A stretch of DNA of 64,000 nucleotides from Mucilaginibacter endophyticus (GTDB lineage Bacteria; Bacteroidota; Bacteroidia; Sphingobacteriales; Sphingobacteriaceae). Location: NCBI RefSeq assembly GCF_003351025.1, contig NZ_QPCG01000003.1, forward strand, positions 636,355-700,354. Direction: 5' to 3'. Under the pieces are notes generated by a model. It did no database searches. It was not told the DNA's origin and saw only the letters and a list, made by a program, of their open reading frames with translations. This document shows, piece after piece, positions 7,911 through 16,351 of the stretch. Both the position numbers and the translations under genes were made by a program. Within the stretch, counting starts at the first letter, position 1, and each line of letters begins with the position of its first letter.

Positions 7911-8261
7911 ATGGCAACAGAAGCAAATGCATCCCATGGCAGCGCTAACGATATAGTACTGCAATTTATAAAAGCATTAAATGAAGAAGATTTTGCGGCA
8001 GCCCGAGGTTACGCCGCCGGCGACCTGAAATTTGTAGGCGTGCTCGGCGAGCGCGATGGCGCGGAAGCTTATTTCACCGATATGCGTAAGATGAAGTTAA
8101 AATATGATATCAAACGCGTATTTAGCGATGGCGATGACGTTTGCATCTTCTACGATATAGATATGGGCCGCACAACCATTTTCAGTTGCGGCTGGTATCA
8201 CGTATTTGAGGGCAAAGTAAATTCCATCAGGGTGATATTTGACCCGAGGCCGTTATTGTAA
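7911..8261 (+). CDS. SnoaL-like / NTF2-fold small protein
   Basis: The 116-residue protein has an NTF2-like arrangement: the helical start IVLQFIKALNEEDFAAARGYAAGDLKFVG, the curved-sheet strands D.VCIFYDIDMG and FSCGWYHVFEGKV, and a final strand IRVIFDPRPL. It belongs to the nuclear transport factor 2 / SnoaL superfamily. It is transcribed alone. It is not closely similar to the other two NTF2-like proteins of the window at 4741 and 54903. The function is unknown. Confidence 0.75.
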   Translation: MATEANASHGSANDIVLQFIKALNEEDFAAARGYAAGDLKFVGVLGERDGAEAYFTDMRKMKLKYDIKRVFSDGDDVCIFYDIDMGRTTIFSCGWYHVFEGKVNSIRVIFDPRPLL

Positions 8262-8347
8262 ATGAAGCCGATAAACAACAAAAATGTCATTATAAGTGGG
8301 TAACATTGGGATCTGTGAAGGAGAAATGACATTAACAAAAGAGGGAT

Positions 8348-8427
8348 TGTCACCCTGAGCCTGTCGAAGGACGCGCGCAGAGGCCCTACCCACCATGCTT
8401 CGACTGGCTCAGCATGACACCCGTTTC
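8348..8427. repeat. 80-base dispersed repeat, copy 1
   Basis: The element runs from TGTCACCCTGAGCCTGTCGA to CAGCATGACACCCGTTT and has inverted ends (CCTGAGCCTGTCGAAG / CTTCGACTGGCTCAGCATG). A second copy with few differences is at 45916-45995. Such elements are often mistaken for coding DNA. Confidence 0.75.
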
Positions 8428-8435
8428 AATGATAT

Positions 8436-8526
8436 CGTCAGTACGAAGAACGACGAAGCAATCTCGTAGCTTAGCATATCGAATATGCATTGGCTACGAG
8501 ATTGCCGCGCTTCGCTCGCAATGACA
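8436..8526. repeat. Palindromic dispersed repeat
   Basis: Outer arms GACGAAGCAATCTCGTAG and CTACGAGATTGCCGCGC surround a shorter inner palindrome ATATCGAATATGCAT. The right end, CTCGCAATGACAT, matches the end of the element at 19838. It lies between the SnoaL-like gene and the esterase gene. Confidence 0.65.
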
Positions 8527-8555
8527 TAAGTATTTCTTAAATCACTCTATTTAAA

Positions 8556-10511
8556 TTACTTCCCCTCCCAATTATCCGTACGGAAAGGTGAAGCCGGTAA
8601 TCCAACACCGTTGTACAAAGTACTTACCGGGTTATTGGCCCAGGCATAGCGTACTGCCACCGGGCTTTTAACATCAGGACTGCTCACAATAACCTTGTTG
8701 CCTTTTATTACCGCTGTTGCCCAATGAAACTTCATATCCTCACCTGCAATGGCAAAGCCCTGCATATTGTCGCCGCCCTGCGCTTTTAAACCTCCATCAG
8801 TAAAGTTGAAGCTTAACTCAATTTTATCGCCGTCAATTTTTTGCGATTTATACATCGGGCCCGAATAAGGCTGCGATTTGTGATAAGTTTTATCCAGGGC
8901 CACCAGCGCCAATCTCCGTCCTACTTCCTGTTTATTTTTAGGGTGGATATTATCGGCCTCCCCAAGGTCTACCGCTACGGCCATGCCTGTGTTTGGTAAT
9001 TCAAGCGTTTGGGTCTGTGCCTCTCTTAACTCGGCCCAACCCGAACGGACAGGTTCGGTATCACGTTTCTGCCAGTTGGCCAGCTGTACAAAGTAAAAAG
9101 GAAAATTACCTTCGTTCCAGATGCTGCGCCAGCCTTTTATCATCCCTTCAAACAGATCTTTATATTGGGCTGGCCGGCCGGTGTTGGCTTCGCCCTGGTA
9201 CCAGATAGCACCGCGGATTGCCATTGGTGTAAGCGGATTGATCATGGCATTGTATAATACCGCAAGCCTGTTAGGGTTATTTGCAACCGGTACAGGCGGA
9301 AGGCTTTTCATATTAAAACCTACTTTATAATCCCAATTGCCGGCCAAACTCATTTTTTCTCCCGAAGCCGAGATTAACTGCATATCGTCAACACCATAAA
9401 GGCCGCCACCACCACCGCTGTCAAAAACCCGTACGGTAATCACTGTTTCACCAGCTTTTACTTTTGAACCGGGAATAGTGTAATTGCGAGATTGTAAGTA
9501 ACCTTCTGTCGCGCCTATTTTTTCGCCGTTAATCCAGGTAATGTCATTATCGTCAATCTTACCTAAGTTAACTTTAACATCCTGCCCGGCCCATGCTGCC
9601 GGGATAGTGATCTTTTTCCGGAACCAAACCACGCCGTCAAAATCTCCCAATACGCTTTTTTCAAAAAACTGGGGCAATGCCATGGTTCTCCATCCTGTTG
9701 TATCGGGGTTAAAAGCGTTGTTATTGGTATAACCCCAATCTGCCGCTGTAGCCTGCTGGTTCCAGGCTTCCAGTTTTTGGGCAAAAGTTTGCTGACTTTC
9801 GGTTTTGGCTGTTTCCTGCTGTTGTTTGATTTGCTGACTAAATACGGGATTACCGGTTAATGTATTTTCATCGCTCCATGCTTCAATCATGGTACCACCC
9901 CAATTGGTGCTGACGACGCCAATCGGAATATTTGCCTGTTTGTTGATTTCCCGCGCAAAAAAGTAAGCTACCGATGAAAACTCACCAATGGTTTGAGGCG
10001 AGCATACCATCCAGCCATTGTTAGCTATTTTAGCTTCGGTTTGCGGTATCAGGCTGTTAGCTTGTGATACCTGCAATAAGCGTATTTGGGGATAATTGGC
10101 ATTGGCTATCTCTTCCTTGTAATTATTCACCTGCCCCCAACCGGCTACAGGCATTTCCATATTCGACTGGCCCGAGCAGATCCACACCTCGCCTATCAAT
10201 ACATTATTTAAAACAACGGGATCGCTGCCATCGGTAATAGTAACCTTGTATGGGCCGCCGTATGATGGTGTTTTGACCTTCAACTTCCAGTTACCATCAG
10301 CATCAGCTACTGTTGTATAGGTTTTATTATTCCATGAAGATGTGACGGTTACGGTTTTACCGGCATCGGCCTTGCCCCACACACGGGCCATTGTTTTTTG
10401 CTGTAAAACCATATTATCGCTAAAAACGCCCGGCATTACCACTTTGGCGAATACACCGGTATTAAGCAACAAGCCCCCGATTATCACAGGTAAACACTTT
10501 TTCAGGTTCAT
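8556..10511 (-). CDS. Sialate O-acetylesterase-type SGNH esterase, exported
   Basis: The 651-residue protein begins with a signal peptide (KKCLPVIIGGLLLNTGVFA). It carries the 9-O-acetylesterase signature GQSNMEMP with catalytic Ser116, the GTMIEAW block, AIWYQGEANTGRP, and a late DxxH motif in EADNIHPKN that supplies the Asp-His part of the triad. A beta-sandwich insert (WFRKKITIPAAWAG) is typical of the family. Homologues remove acetyl groups from sialic acids or plant polysaccharides such as xylan and rhamnogalacturonan. An upstream in-frame ATG at 10607 is rejected because it would bury the signal peptide. The acetylated substrate is unknown. Confidence 0.88.
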   Translation of the reverse strand: MNLKKCLPVIIGGLLLNTGVFAKVVMPGVFSDNMVLQQKTMARVWGKADAGKTVTVTSSWNNKTYTTVADADGNWKLKVKTPSYGGPYKVTITDGSDPVVLNNVLIGEVWICSGQSNMEMPVAGWGQVNNYKEEIANANYPQIRLLQVSQANSLIPQTEAKIANNGWMVCSPQTIGEFSSVAYFFAREINKQANIPIGVVSTNWGGTMIEAWSDENTLTGNPVFSQQIKQQQETAKTESQQTFAQKLEAWNQQATAADWGYTNNNAFNPDTTGWRTMALPQFFEKSVLGDFDGVVWFRKKITIPAAWAGQDVKVNLGKIDDNDITWINGEKIGATEGYLQSRNYTIPGSKVKAGETVITVRVFDSGGGGGLYGVDDMQLISASGEKMSLAGNWDYKVGFNMKSLPPVPVANNPNRLAVLYNAMINPLTPMAIRGAIWYQGEANTGRPAQYKDLFEGMIKGWRSIWNEGNFPFYFVQLANWQKRDTEPVRSGWAELREAQTQTLELPNTGMAVAVDLGEADNIHPKNKQEVGRRLALVALDKTYHKSQPYSGPMYKSQKIDGDKIELSFNFTDGGLKAQGGDNMQGFAIAGEDMKFHWATAVIKGNKVIVSSPDVKSPVAVRYAWANNPVSTLYNGVGLPASPFRTDNWEGK

Positions 10512-10739
10512 TAAATTTTGATTTAAGATTACAGGTTTATTGATTGATTTGATTGGCCTTAAAGTTAAGTGCTGCAACTGACAAATTAAAAAACGTTTTA
10601 GCAACATTTAACAAACAATTATTTCTATTAGGCCGGCAAAAGCAACACATCCTATCAAATTTCATTTTATTTAGACTTAATATAAATAAGGAGTTATATT
10701 TGCCGGCGTTTAAGTTACACTAACTCATATTGACTATTG

Positions 10740-13127
10740 ATGAAACCCTTATTCTCCATCATCCTCGCATTTCTATTTATAACACCATTTACTTTACAAG
10801 CCCAAACAACGGGCAATATCACAGGTAAAGTAACCCTGGTAGATGGCCAGCCACTGGCATCGGGCTCAGTTTCCATCACGGAACTCGCCAAAACCACCCT
10901 TACCGACGAAAATGGTAACTACTCATTCAACAACATTGCCGAAGGTAATTATACCATCAAGGTACAGGTGCTGGGCGCAGCCGAAAAAGATATCCCGGTA
11001 AAAGTTACCGCAGGGCAAACCGTTACGGTTAATTATCAACTTCCGAAAGAGAACGTTCAGGCCCTGCAGGAAGTGACCATAACTACCAACACCAACAAGT
11101 TTTCAAAAAAGGAGAGCGTTTACATTGCCCGTCTTCCTTTAAAAAATCTGGAAAACCCGCAGGTTTACAACTCAGTTTCTAAAGAACTGATCCAGGAGCA
11201 GGTTGCGGTTGATCTGGGTAGCATCTCTAAGAATGTACCGGGTGCAGGTATCCCGATGATAGCCAACCAGGGCAGGGTTACTTTCCGCTCACGTGGCTTT
11301 GAGACTGAACCTAATGCCCGTAACGGCGTTGCAGGCGCGGCATTTTCTTTTATTGATCCGGTAAACCTGGAGCGTATTGAGGCCATCAAAGGGCCATCTG
11401 CTACGTTATTTGGTACCAGTATCTCCAGCAGCTATGGCGGTTTGTACAACCGTGTTACTAAAAAACCCTACAACGGCTTTGGCGGTGAAGTAGCCTACTA
11501 CGGCGGCAGCTGGAATTTTAACCGTATTGCATGGGATGTGAATACCCCGGTTAATGCCGATAAAACAGCATTATTCCGTTTAAACGGCGCTACCTCTTTT
11601 CAAAAAAGCTTCCAGGATTTGGGCTTTACCAATACCATAAGCCTTGCGCCAAGTTTTTCATACCAAATAACCGACAGGCTTTCCTTATTGCTCGATGTTG
11701 AATTTGGCCAGGCTAAAGCAACGTCGGTAGTACGTTTTAACCCTTACGTTGGCAACAAAACCCCGGTAGCTCCAAAATCAATCGCAGATCTTAATTTTCC
11801 TTACAACAAAACTTTCATGAGTAATGATCTGGCTTATTCAACCCAGATGATCAACATTTTTGCTCAGCTTAACTATAAGATTTCCGAAAAATGGACTTCA
11901 CAAACCATTATTTCCCGTGCACGTTCAACCATAAACGGATATATCACAGCGCTTAATGGTAAATCGGCAACAACCATGAGTCCGCAGGTTATTGCAGGTA
12001 ATACATCGTTCATAGCTACGGACCTGCAACAAAATTTTATTGGTGATTTCAAGATCGGCAACCACCGCAACCGCGTAGTAGCCGGGTTGGATTATTACAA
12101 CAACTCCAACAGCTTTGACAGGGTAACGGTTAACCTGCCGGCAATTGATTTTATCAACGTTCCGTCAAGCTACCGCGTTAGTCGTTTCAAGATTGACTCG
12201 CTGACGAGCAAAGGCACACTGCGTAAAGAAAACAACGGCGATAATACTTACGCCGCTTACATATCGGATGTATTTAATGTTACCGACCAATTGTTGGTGA
12301 TGGCAAGCTTACGTGCCGATCGTTATCAGTATGGTGGTGTTTACAATATCGCTACAGGTGTAACAGCCGGTGGTCTTGGCGCCAATGGCGTGCAAACCGG
12401 TCCTTACGGACAGACTGCTTTCTCGCCTAAATTAGGTGTAGTTTATGAGCTGTTTAAAGATAAATTATCGTTATTTGGTAACTACATGAACGGCTTTTTT
12501 AACAAAAGCGGCGTGTTTAAAGATGGCAGTGCCTTTAAACCTGAACACGCTAACCAGCTTGAGTTTGGTGTAAAAGGCGATGTGCTTGACCACAGATTAA
12601 CAGGTACTATCAGTTACTACGATATTGAGGTAAAAGATATCATCAGGCCTGATCCGGCCGATCCGGTAAACTATTCTGTACAGGATGGTAACCAGCGCAG
12701 CCGTGGCGTTGAGGTTGACCTTACAGCCAACCCATTCGCGGGCCTTAACATCGTGGCTGGTTATGCATACAATGACAGCAAGGTTACCAAAGGCGACTCA
12801 ACAACCCAGGGTCTGCGCCCGGGCTTATCTGGCTCGCCGCATACCGTGAACTTTTGGGTTAGCTACCGTATTCCAACAGGTAATCTGAGAGGTTTAGGTG
12901 CCGGTTTTGGCGGTAACTATGGTAATGCTTCGTACCAAACCAATACTACACTTACCAAAATCATTATCCCATCGTATACCCTGCTTGATGCAACCCTGTT
13001 TTATGATCAGCCAAAATACCGCATCAGCTTTAAGGTTGATAACCTGACCAGCGAAAAAGCATGGTCTGTAAGGTTAACGCCGCAGGCACCTGCCCGGTTT
13101 ATAGGTAGCATGAGCCTTAAGTTTTAA
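10740..13127 (+). CDS. TonB-dependent siderophore receptor
   Basis: The 795-residue protein has a signal peptide (to about residue 21, LQAQ). A carboxypeptidase-regulatory-like domain follows at about 25-105, then a plug domain with SRGFETEP and IEAIKGPSATLFGT, and a 22-strand-type barrel that ends in a terminal phenylalanine (GSMSLKF), the outer-membrane insertion signal. The architecture matches siderophore-type receptors rather than SusC. No TonB/ExbB genes or synthetase are nearby, so it probably takes up xenosiderophores. It ends at a hairpin shared with the convergent HxlR gene. Confidence 0.85.
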   Translation: MKPLFSIILAFLFITPFTLQAQTTGNITGKVTLVDGQPLASGSVSITELAKTTLTDENGNYSFNNIAEGNYTIKVQVLGAAEKDIPVKVTAGQTVTVNYQLPKENVQALQEVTITTNTNKFSKKESVYIARLPLKNLENPQVYNSVSKELIQEQVAVDLGSISKNVPGAGIPMIANQGRVTFRSRGFETEPNARNGVAGAAFSFIDPVNLERIEAIKGPSATLFGTSISSSYGGLYNRVTKKPYNGFGGEVAYYGGSWNFNRIAWDVNTPVNADKTALFRLNGATSFQKSFQDLGFTNTISLAPSFSYQITDRLSLLLDVEFGQAKATSVVRFNPYVGNKTPVAPKSIADLNFPYNKTFMSNDLAYSTQMINIFAQLNYKISEKWTSQTIISRARSTINGYITALNGKSATTMSPQVIAGNTSFIATDLQQNFIGDFKIGNHRNRVVAGLDYYNNSNSFDRVTVNLPAIDFINVPSSYRVSRFKIDSLTSKGTLRKENNGDNTYAAYISDVFNVTDQLLVMASLRADRYQYGGVYNIATGVTAGGLGANGVQTGPYGQTAFSPKLGVVYELFKDKLSLFGNYMNGFFNKSGVFKDGSAFKPEHANQLEFGVKGDVLDHRLTGTISYYDIEVKDIIRPDPADPVNYSVQDGNQRSRGVEVDLTANPFAGLNIVAGYAYNDSKVTKGDSTTQGLRPGLSGSPHTVNFWVSYRIPTGNLRGLGAGFGGNYGNASYQTNTTLTKIIIPSYTLLDATLFYDQPKYRISFKVDNLTSEKAWSVRLTPQAPARFIGSMSLKF

Positions 13128-13149
13128 CAGAAGAGCGCTTAAGCATAGC

Positions 13150-13187
13150 AAAGGCCGGAAGATTAAACCTTCCGGCCTTTGTTTTTT
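13150..13187. terminator. Bidirectional hairpin terminator
   Basis: AAAGGCCGGAAG and CTTCCGGCCTTT are perfectly complementary around an eight-base loop, followed by GTTTTTTA on the plus strand. The hairpin serves the receptor gene and lies at the 3' end of the convergent HxlR gene. Confidence 0.8.
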
Positions 13188-13542
13188 ATCTGTCGCCAAT
13201 AATTACCTCGCGATGCTTCTTTCCCCAGTCGGCAAGGTCATGAATAATACCTTGTAATGTCCAGCCGTATTCGGTTAAATTATACTGAACGGTAACAGGC
13301 TGGGTATCCAAAACAGTACGCTTGATCAGCTTATTCTGTTCCAGCTCCTTCAGTTCTTTACTGAGCATTTTGTTTGATATGCCATCCACATCATTCAAAA
13401 TATCAGAAAACCTCCTCTGGTTATAATAGCAAATTGATGATATAATGGAGATCTTCCATTTCCCGCTCAATACATCCATCGCGTCATGGATGGCCATGAT
13501 CTCTTTTTTGTGCCCTGCAATACAGGCGTTGATGTCAATCAT
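13186..13542 (-). CDS. HxlR family redox-type regulator
   Basis: The 118-residue winged-helix protein has the HxlR core: MDVLSGKWKISIISSI, RRFSDILNDVDGISNKMLSKELKELEQ, and the wing TVQYNLTEYGWTL. Cys7 near the N-terminus matches the redox-sensing cysteine position of YodB/HypR-type members, and a second cysteine lies in the SSICYYN segment. It is divergent from an SDR gene, and the intergenic region is filled with GTTAC repeats starting two bases before its start codon. This is a typical repressor-plus-reductase pair for reactive electrophiles (inference). Confidence 0.87.
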   Translation of the reverse strand: MIDINACIAGHKKEIMAIHDAMDVLSGKWKISIISSICYYNQRRFSDILNDVDGISNKMLSKELKELEQNKLIKRTVLDTQPVTVQYNLTEYGWTLQGIIHDLADWGKKHREVIIGDR

Positions 13543-13544
13543 AA

Positions 13545-13592
13545 GTTACCTGGTTACTCAAAAGTTACTGTTACTTTTAGTTACAAAGTAAC
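13545..13592. promoter_or_regulatory. Repeated GTTAC operator of the HxlR/SDR pair
   Basis: Five direct GTTAC copies start at 13545, 13553, 13564, 13570 and 13580, and one inverted copy, GTAAC, is at 13588. The last two form the palindrome GTTACAAAGTAAC. The array spans the gap between the HxlR start codon and the SDR promoter, as expected for cooperative binding by the divergent regulator. Confidence 0.65.
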
Positions 13593-13612
13593 AAAAATAA
13601 ATCAATCTACCC

Positions 13613-13620
13613 TAAGTTTG
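13613..13620 (+). promoter_or_regulatory. -7 box of the SDR gene
   Basis: TAAGTTTG fits the Bacteroidota TAnnTTTG element. The region where the -33 box should lie, about 13590, is covered by the GTTAC/GTAAC palindrome, so repressor binding would occlude the promoter. Confidence 0.55.
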
Positions 13621-13646
13621 CATCATAAACAAATGAAAAATTTAAA

Positions 13647-14390
13647 ATGAACTTCAAAGACAAAAACGTAGTTATAACCGGTGGTAGTACCGGAATTGGC
13701 CTGGCAAGCGCACAGGCATTTATTAAGGCAGGCGCAAACGTATGGATCACAAGCAGAAGTGCCGGTAATCTGCAAAAAGCCGCCGAAACCATCAACAGCC
13801 CAAAACTAAAAACCATAGTTTCCGACACATCAAACCTGGAAGGGATAGCAATTTTAGAAAAAGCCGTGGCGGAAAGTGGCAATAAGCTGGACGTGCTTTT
13901 CCTTAACGCCGGTATAGCCGTATTTACCCCGATTGAACAAGCCACCGAGGCTGATTTTGACGTGCAATTTAATACCAATGTTAAAGGTTATTTCTTTACG
14001 CTTCAAAAGTTGATTCCGCATCTGGCAGATGGCTCGGCGGTAATATTCACATCCTCAACCGTGGCTACGGCTTCAAACGTAGGTACCAGTGTATATTCTG
14101 CCACCAAAGGCGCTGTCAATAAAATTGCCCAGATCGCGGCAAATGAATTAGCTCCCAGAAAAATTCGTGTAAACATTCTTAGCCCAGGGCCAATCCAAAC
14201 ACCCGGATTAGACTATGCTATACCTGCCGAAGCTAAACCACATTTGGCAGCCGCCACAGCCCTGCAACGTATAGGTGACGCTAAAGAGGTTGCCAGTACC
14301 GTATTGTTCCTGGCATCGGATGCAGCAAGCTTTATTACCGGAACGGAGATTGTAGTTGACGGCGGTTATCTTACCTACGGTTTAAAGTAA
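13647..14390 (+). CDS. Short-chain dehydrogenase/reductase (SDR)
   Basis: The 247-residue protein is a classical SDR with GGSTGIGLA near residue 12, a LNAGIA motif where NNAG is usual, the catalytic serines in FTSST, the YSATKGAV active-site tyrosine and lysine, and the C-terminal TGTEIVVDGGY segment. S and R after the second strand (TSRS) suggest NADP(H). It is divergent from an HxlR regulator and probably induced by reactive carbonyl or quinone compounds (inference from similar pairs). A shared bidirectional terminator follows. Confidence 0.87.
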   Translation: MNFKDKNVVITGGSTGIGLASAQAFIKAGANVWITSRSAGNLQKAAETINSPKLKTIVSDTSNLEGIAILEKAVAESGNKLDVLFLNAGIAVFTPIEQATEADFDVQFNTNVKGYFFTLQKLIPHLADGSAVIFTSSTVATASNVGTSVYSATKGAVNKIAQIAANELAPRKIRVNILSPGPIQTPGLDYAIPAEAKPHLAAATALQRIGDAKEVASTVLFLASDAASFITGTEIVVDGGYLTYGLK

Positions 14391-14410
14391 AACCGGCGGG
14401 TAATCCTGTA

Positions 14411-14450
14411 AAACCATTGAGGCCGGAATTTCTTCCGGCCTCAATGGTTT
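14411..14450. terminator. Bidirectional terminator
   Basis: AAACCATTGAGGCCGGAA and its complement TTCCGGCCTCAATGGTTT enclose a TTTC loop, followed by TCTTTTTATA. This 18-base-pair stem separates the convergent SDR and DUF4198-like genes. Confidence 0.85.
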
Positions 14451-14467
14451 TCTTTTTATATAATCGC

Positions 14468-15217
14468 TTATTGTTTAACTGTAATTGCTGATGCCTCAAC
14501 CTGCAGGCAGTAATTACAGCGATGGCGTACCGCTTTATAAGCCACGCCTTTGTAGTTTCCGGGAGATGGATCTTCCCAATCTTCCCTGATAATATACAAG
14601 CCAGACATTGTAGGTTTAAAAAAGGCTTCGCCTTCTTCATTGATAATTAACTCCTTTTCCCAGTTTTCAGGATTGAAAACCCGTAGCGATGTTTTTGGTT
14701 CGGCAACACGGCCATCTTTAAACGCTTTAACCGATATCAATCCCTTTTTACCGGTTGTAGCAATGATATCCAATAGCTGGGCCGGAGTCGAATCTGTATT
14801 TCCGGTACCCACTACATAGGCGGAGCACAAATAATCAATAGGCCTGATATTTTTACCCCCGGTTTTAGAGCGGTCAACAACCTCGTGAGTATCATTTATG
14901 CCCAGGATGCGGTAAACGCCGTTATGTGAGGGTGTAAAGGACGCTTCCCAGCAATCGGCCTTTTTAAGGATAGGTAATGCTGTTTTGTTCCCTTTTTCAT
15001 CCAAAAGCGATATCTCAAAATCTCCGGCGCGATCAAGCTCAACTCCAGTATCACGATGCCGGATACTAAACTCATCAATGTTACCGTAGCAAACCTGGAT
15101 ATATGCGGTTTCGTTCAATTTACCCGAACCTTTGATTTCCATCCAGTAAGCGCTCGCGTTACCGGCAAAAGGCATAAATGTAAAAAGCAGTATAACCCTG
15201 AATACAGATAGTTTCAT
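14468..15217 (-). CDS. Exported DUF4198-like protein
   Basis: The 249-residue protein has a signal peptide (FRVILLFTFMPFAGNASA) and starts its mature part with YWMEIKGSGKL, which resembles DUF4198 proteins. These are periplasmic beta-sandwich proteins, sometimes tied to nickel or cobalt uptake. A second beta domain begins around GLISVKAFKDGR. The C-terminal half has a CNYC pair (RHRCNYCLQVEAS) and an upstream single cysteine in DYLCSAYVV. No transporter gene is nearby, so a metal role is only a possibility. Confidence 0.55.
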   Translation of the reverse strand: MKLSVFRVILLFTFMPFAGNASAYWMEIKGSGKLNETAYIQVCYGNIDEFSIRHRDTGVELDRAGDFEISLLDEKGNKTALPILKKADCWEASFTPSHNGVYRILGINDTHEVVDRSKTGGKNIRPIDYLCSAYVVGTGNTDSTPAQLLDIIATTGKKGLISVKAFKDGRVAEPKTSLRVFNPENWEKELIINEEGEAFFKPTMSGLYIIREDWEDPSPGNYKGVAYKAVRHRCNYCLQVEASAITVKQ

Positions 15218-15700
15218 GCCGCCAAATTAGCAATTATTAAGCAGCCGCCAGGCAGAAATCCCCCGGAGGGGGTAATAGCCCATCATTGGACAGCAGCGGA
15301 AAATGACAGACCGTATAATGGACTCACCCGGTCTACGCTACGCTGGACCACCCTCTCTTCGCCTTTGGCGGAAAGAGGGTAAGAAAAATAAAGGATATAA
15401 ATTCCCCCCTCTCTTTACGCTTGCGTAGAGAGGGGTCACGAGCGCAGCGATGTTGGGGTGAGTTGATATGCGAACTGATTTTACCCATTATGTCTAACAC
15501 GGGATATTACTCCCCCGGAGGGGGTACAGGTTTGTAGCAATGTACGCATCCAAAACAACCGTGCCGTAGGTATGGAACATCAACTGGAGTTGTGTACCGC
15601 TGGGCACACTAAAAATTGGCAATAATTTATTGCTACATACCTTTTGCGCCGCTGGTGCAAGCTGCCTGCTATTTAGCTAAGACACTGCTGGTAATGGCAA
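15218..15700. repeat. Repeat-rich gap
   Basis: An inverted element spans 15322-15463: ACTCACCC at the left end and GGGTGAGT at the right. Inside are two hairpins, CTCTCTTCGCC/GGCGGAAAGAG and CCCCTCTCTTTACGC/GCGTAGAGAGGGG. From about 15515 to 15665 lies a diverged relative of the composite repeat found at 22420 (GTTTGTAGCAATG, TTGCTACATACC, GCGCCGCTGGTGC). No gene is supported in this part. Confidence 0.55.
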
Positions 15701-15702
15701 CC

Positions 15703-15819
15703 ATGAAGATCATGCCAGCACAAAAAATTGATATTGATAAGTTGAAAAGAATACTTAGGCGGAAAAGCTTGAGAAAACTATCCGGAGGAGAAAATAAACA
15801 ATGTGCTATCCCTGGCTAA
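15703..15819 (+). CDS. Possible short peptide with a GG-type leader
   Basis: A 38-codon frame reads a charged helix (KIDIDKLKRILRRK) followed by SLRKLSGG and the short tail ENKQCAIPG. Bacteroidota natural-product precursor peptides have a comparable leader ending in GG and a cysteine-containing core, but a nine-residue core is unusually short and no maturation or export gene is nearby. Upstream in-frame codons from 15616 lie in repeat DNA and are discarded. It may be a decayed precursor or chance. Confidence 0.25.
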   Translation: MKIMPAQKIDIDKLKRILRRKSLRKLSGGENKQCAIPG

Positions 15820-15839
15820 CACATTGCTTTTTAACTAAA

Positions 15840-16351
15840 ACTGTATTTTACAATGAAAATACCCATTAAAGAACTATCGGGAATATCGTTACGGGAAACA
15901 AACGTTTGCCCTGTATATTCTTAATTAAATCTTTCAGCAAAAACATCACTAAACCAATTAACAGACATAGCTGTTAACATCTCTATATTTTCAATAAGAC
16001 GACTTTGATCGGGTTATCGTTGCAGGATGGGATATTTTTTTCAACACTGAATAAGATTAAGGTTATTGCAAAACTAAACAATTCGTTAACAAAAAGATTA
16101 AAAATTGATTAGAAAAGTGTTTTTTACCTATTAATTGAGGTAAAATAAAAGTTACTTGCCCTCTTTTGCCTTAGATAGATGGCATTTTCTCTTCCATTTT
16201 AATGATTTCGCGTCATTTAATCCTGTTATAGTTTTTAGCTATCAGCTTATAGAATTAATTGATTGTGATTGTTGAAGTTAACATCATAATTTTATGAAAC
16301 TTAATACCTAACCAAGGGGTTAAGCAGCAGATTCAATATATAAATACAATT
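15840..16351 (+). promoter_or_regulatory. Long AT-rich region upstream of katG
   Basis: About 510 bases without a supported gene precede katG. The sequence is AT-rich, with several short A/T tracts and no hairpin that I could fold convincingly. I saw no clear TAnnTTTG promoter and no recognisable OxyR or PerR site. It probably holds the katG promoter and its control sites. Confidence 0.35.
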
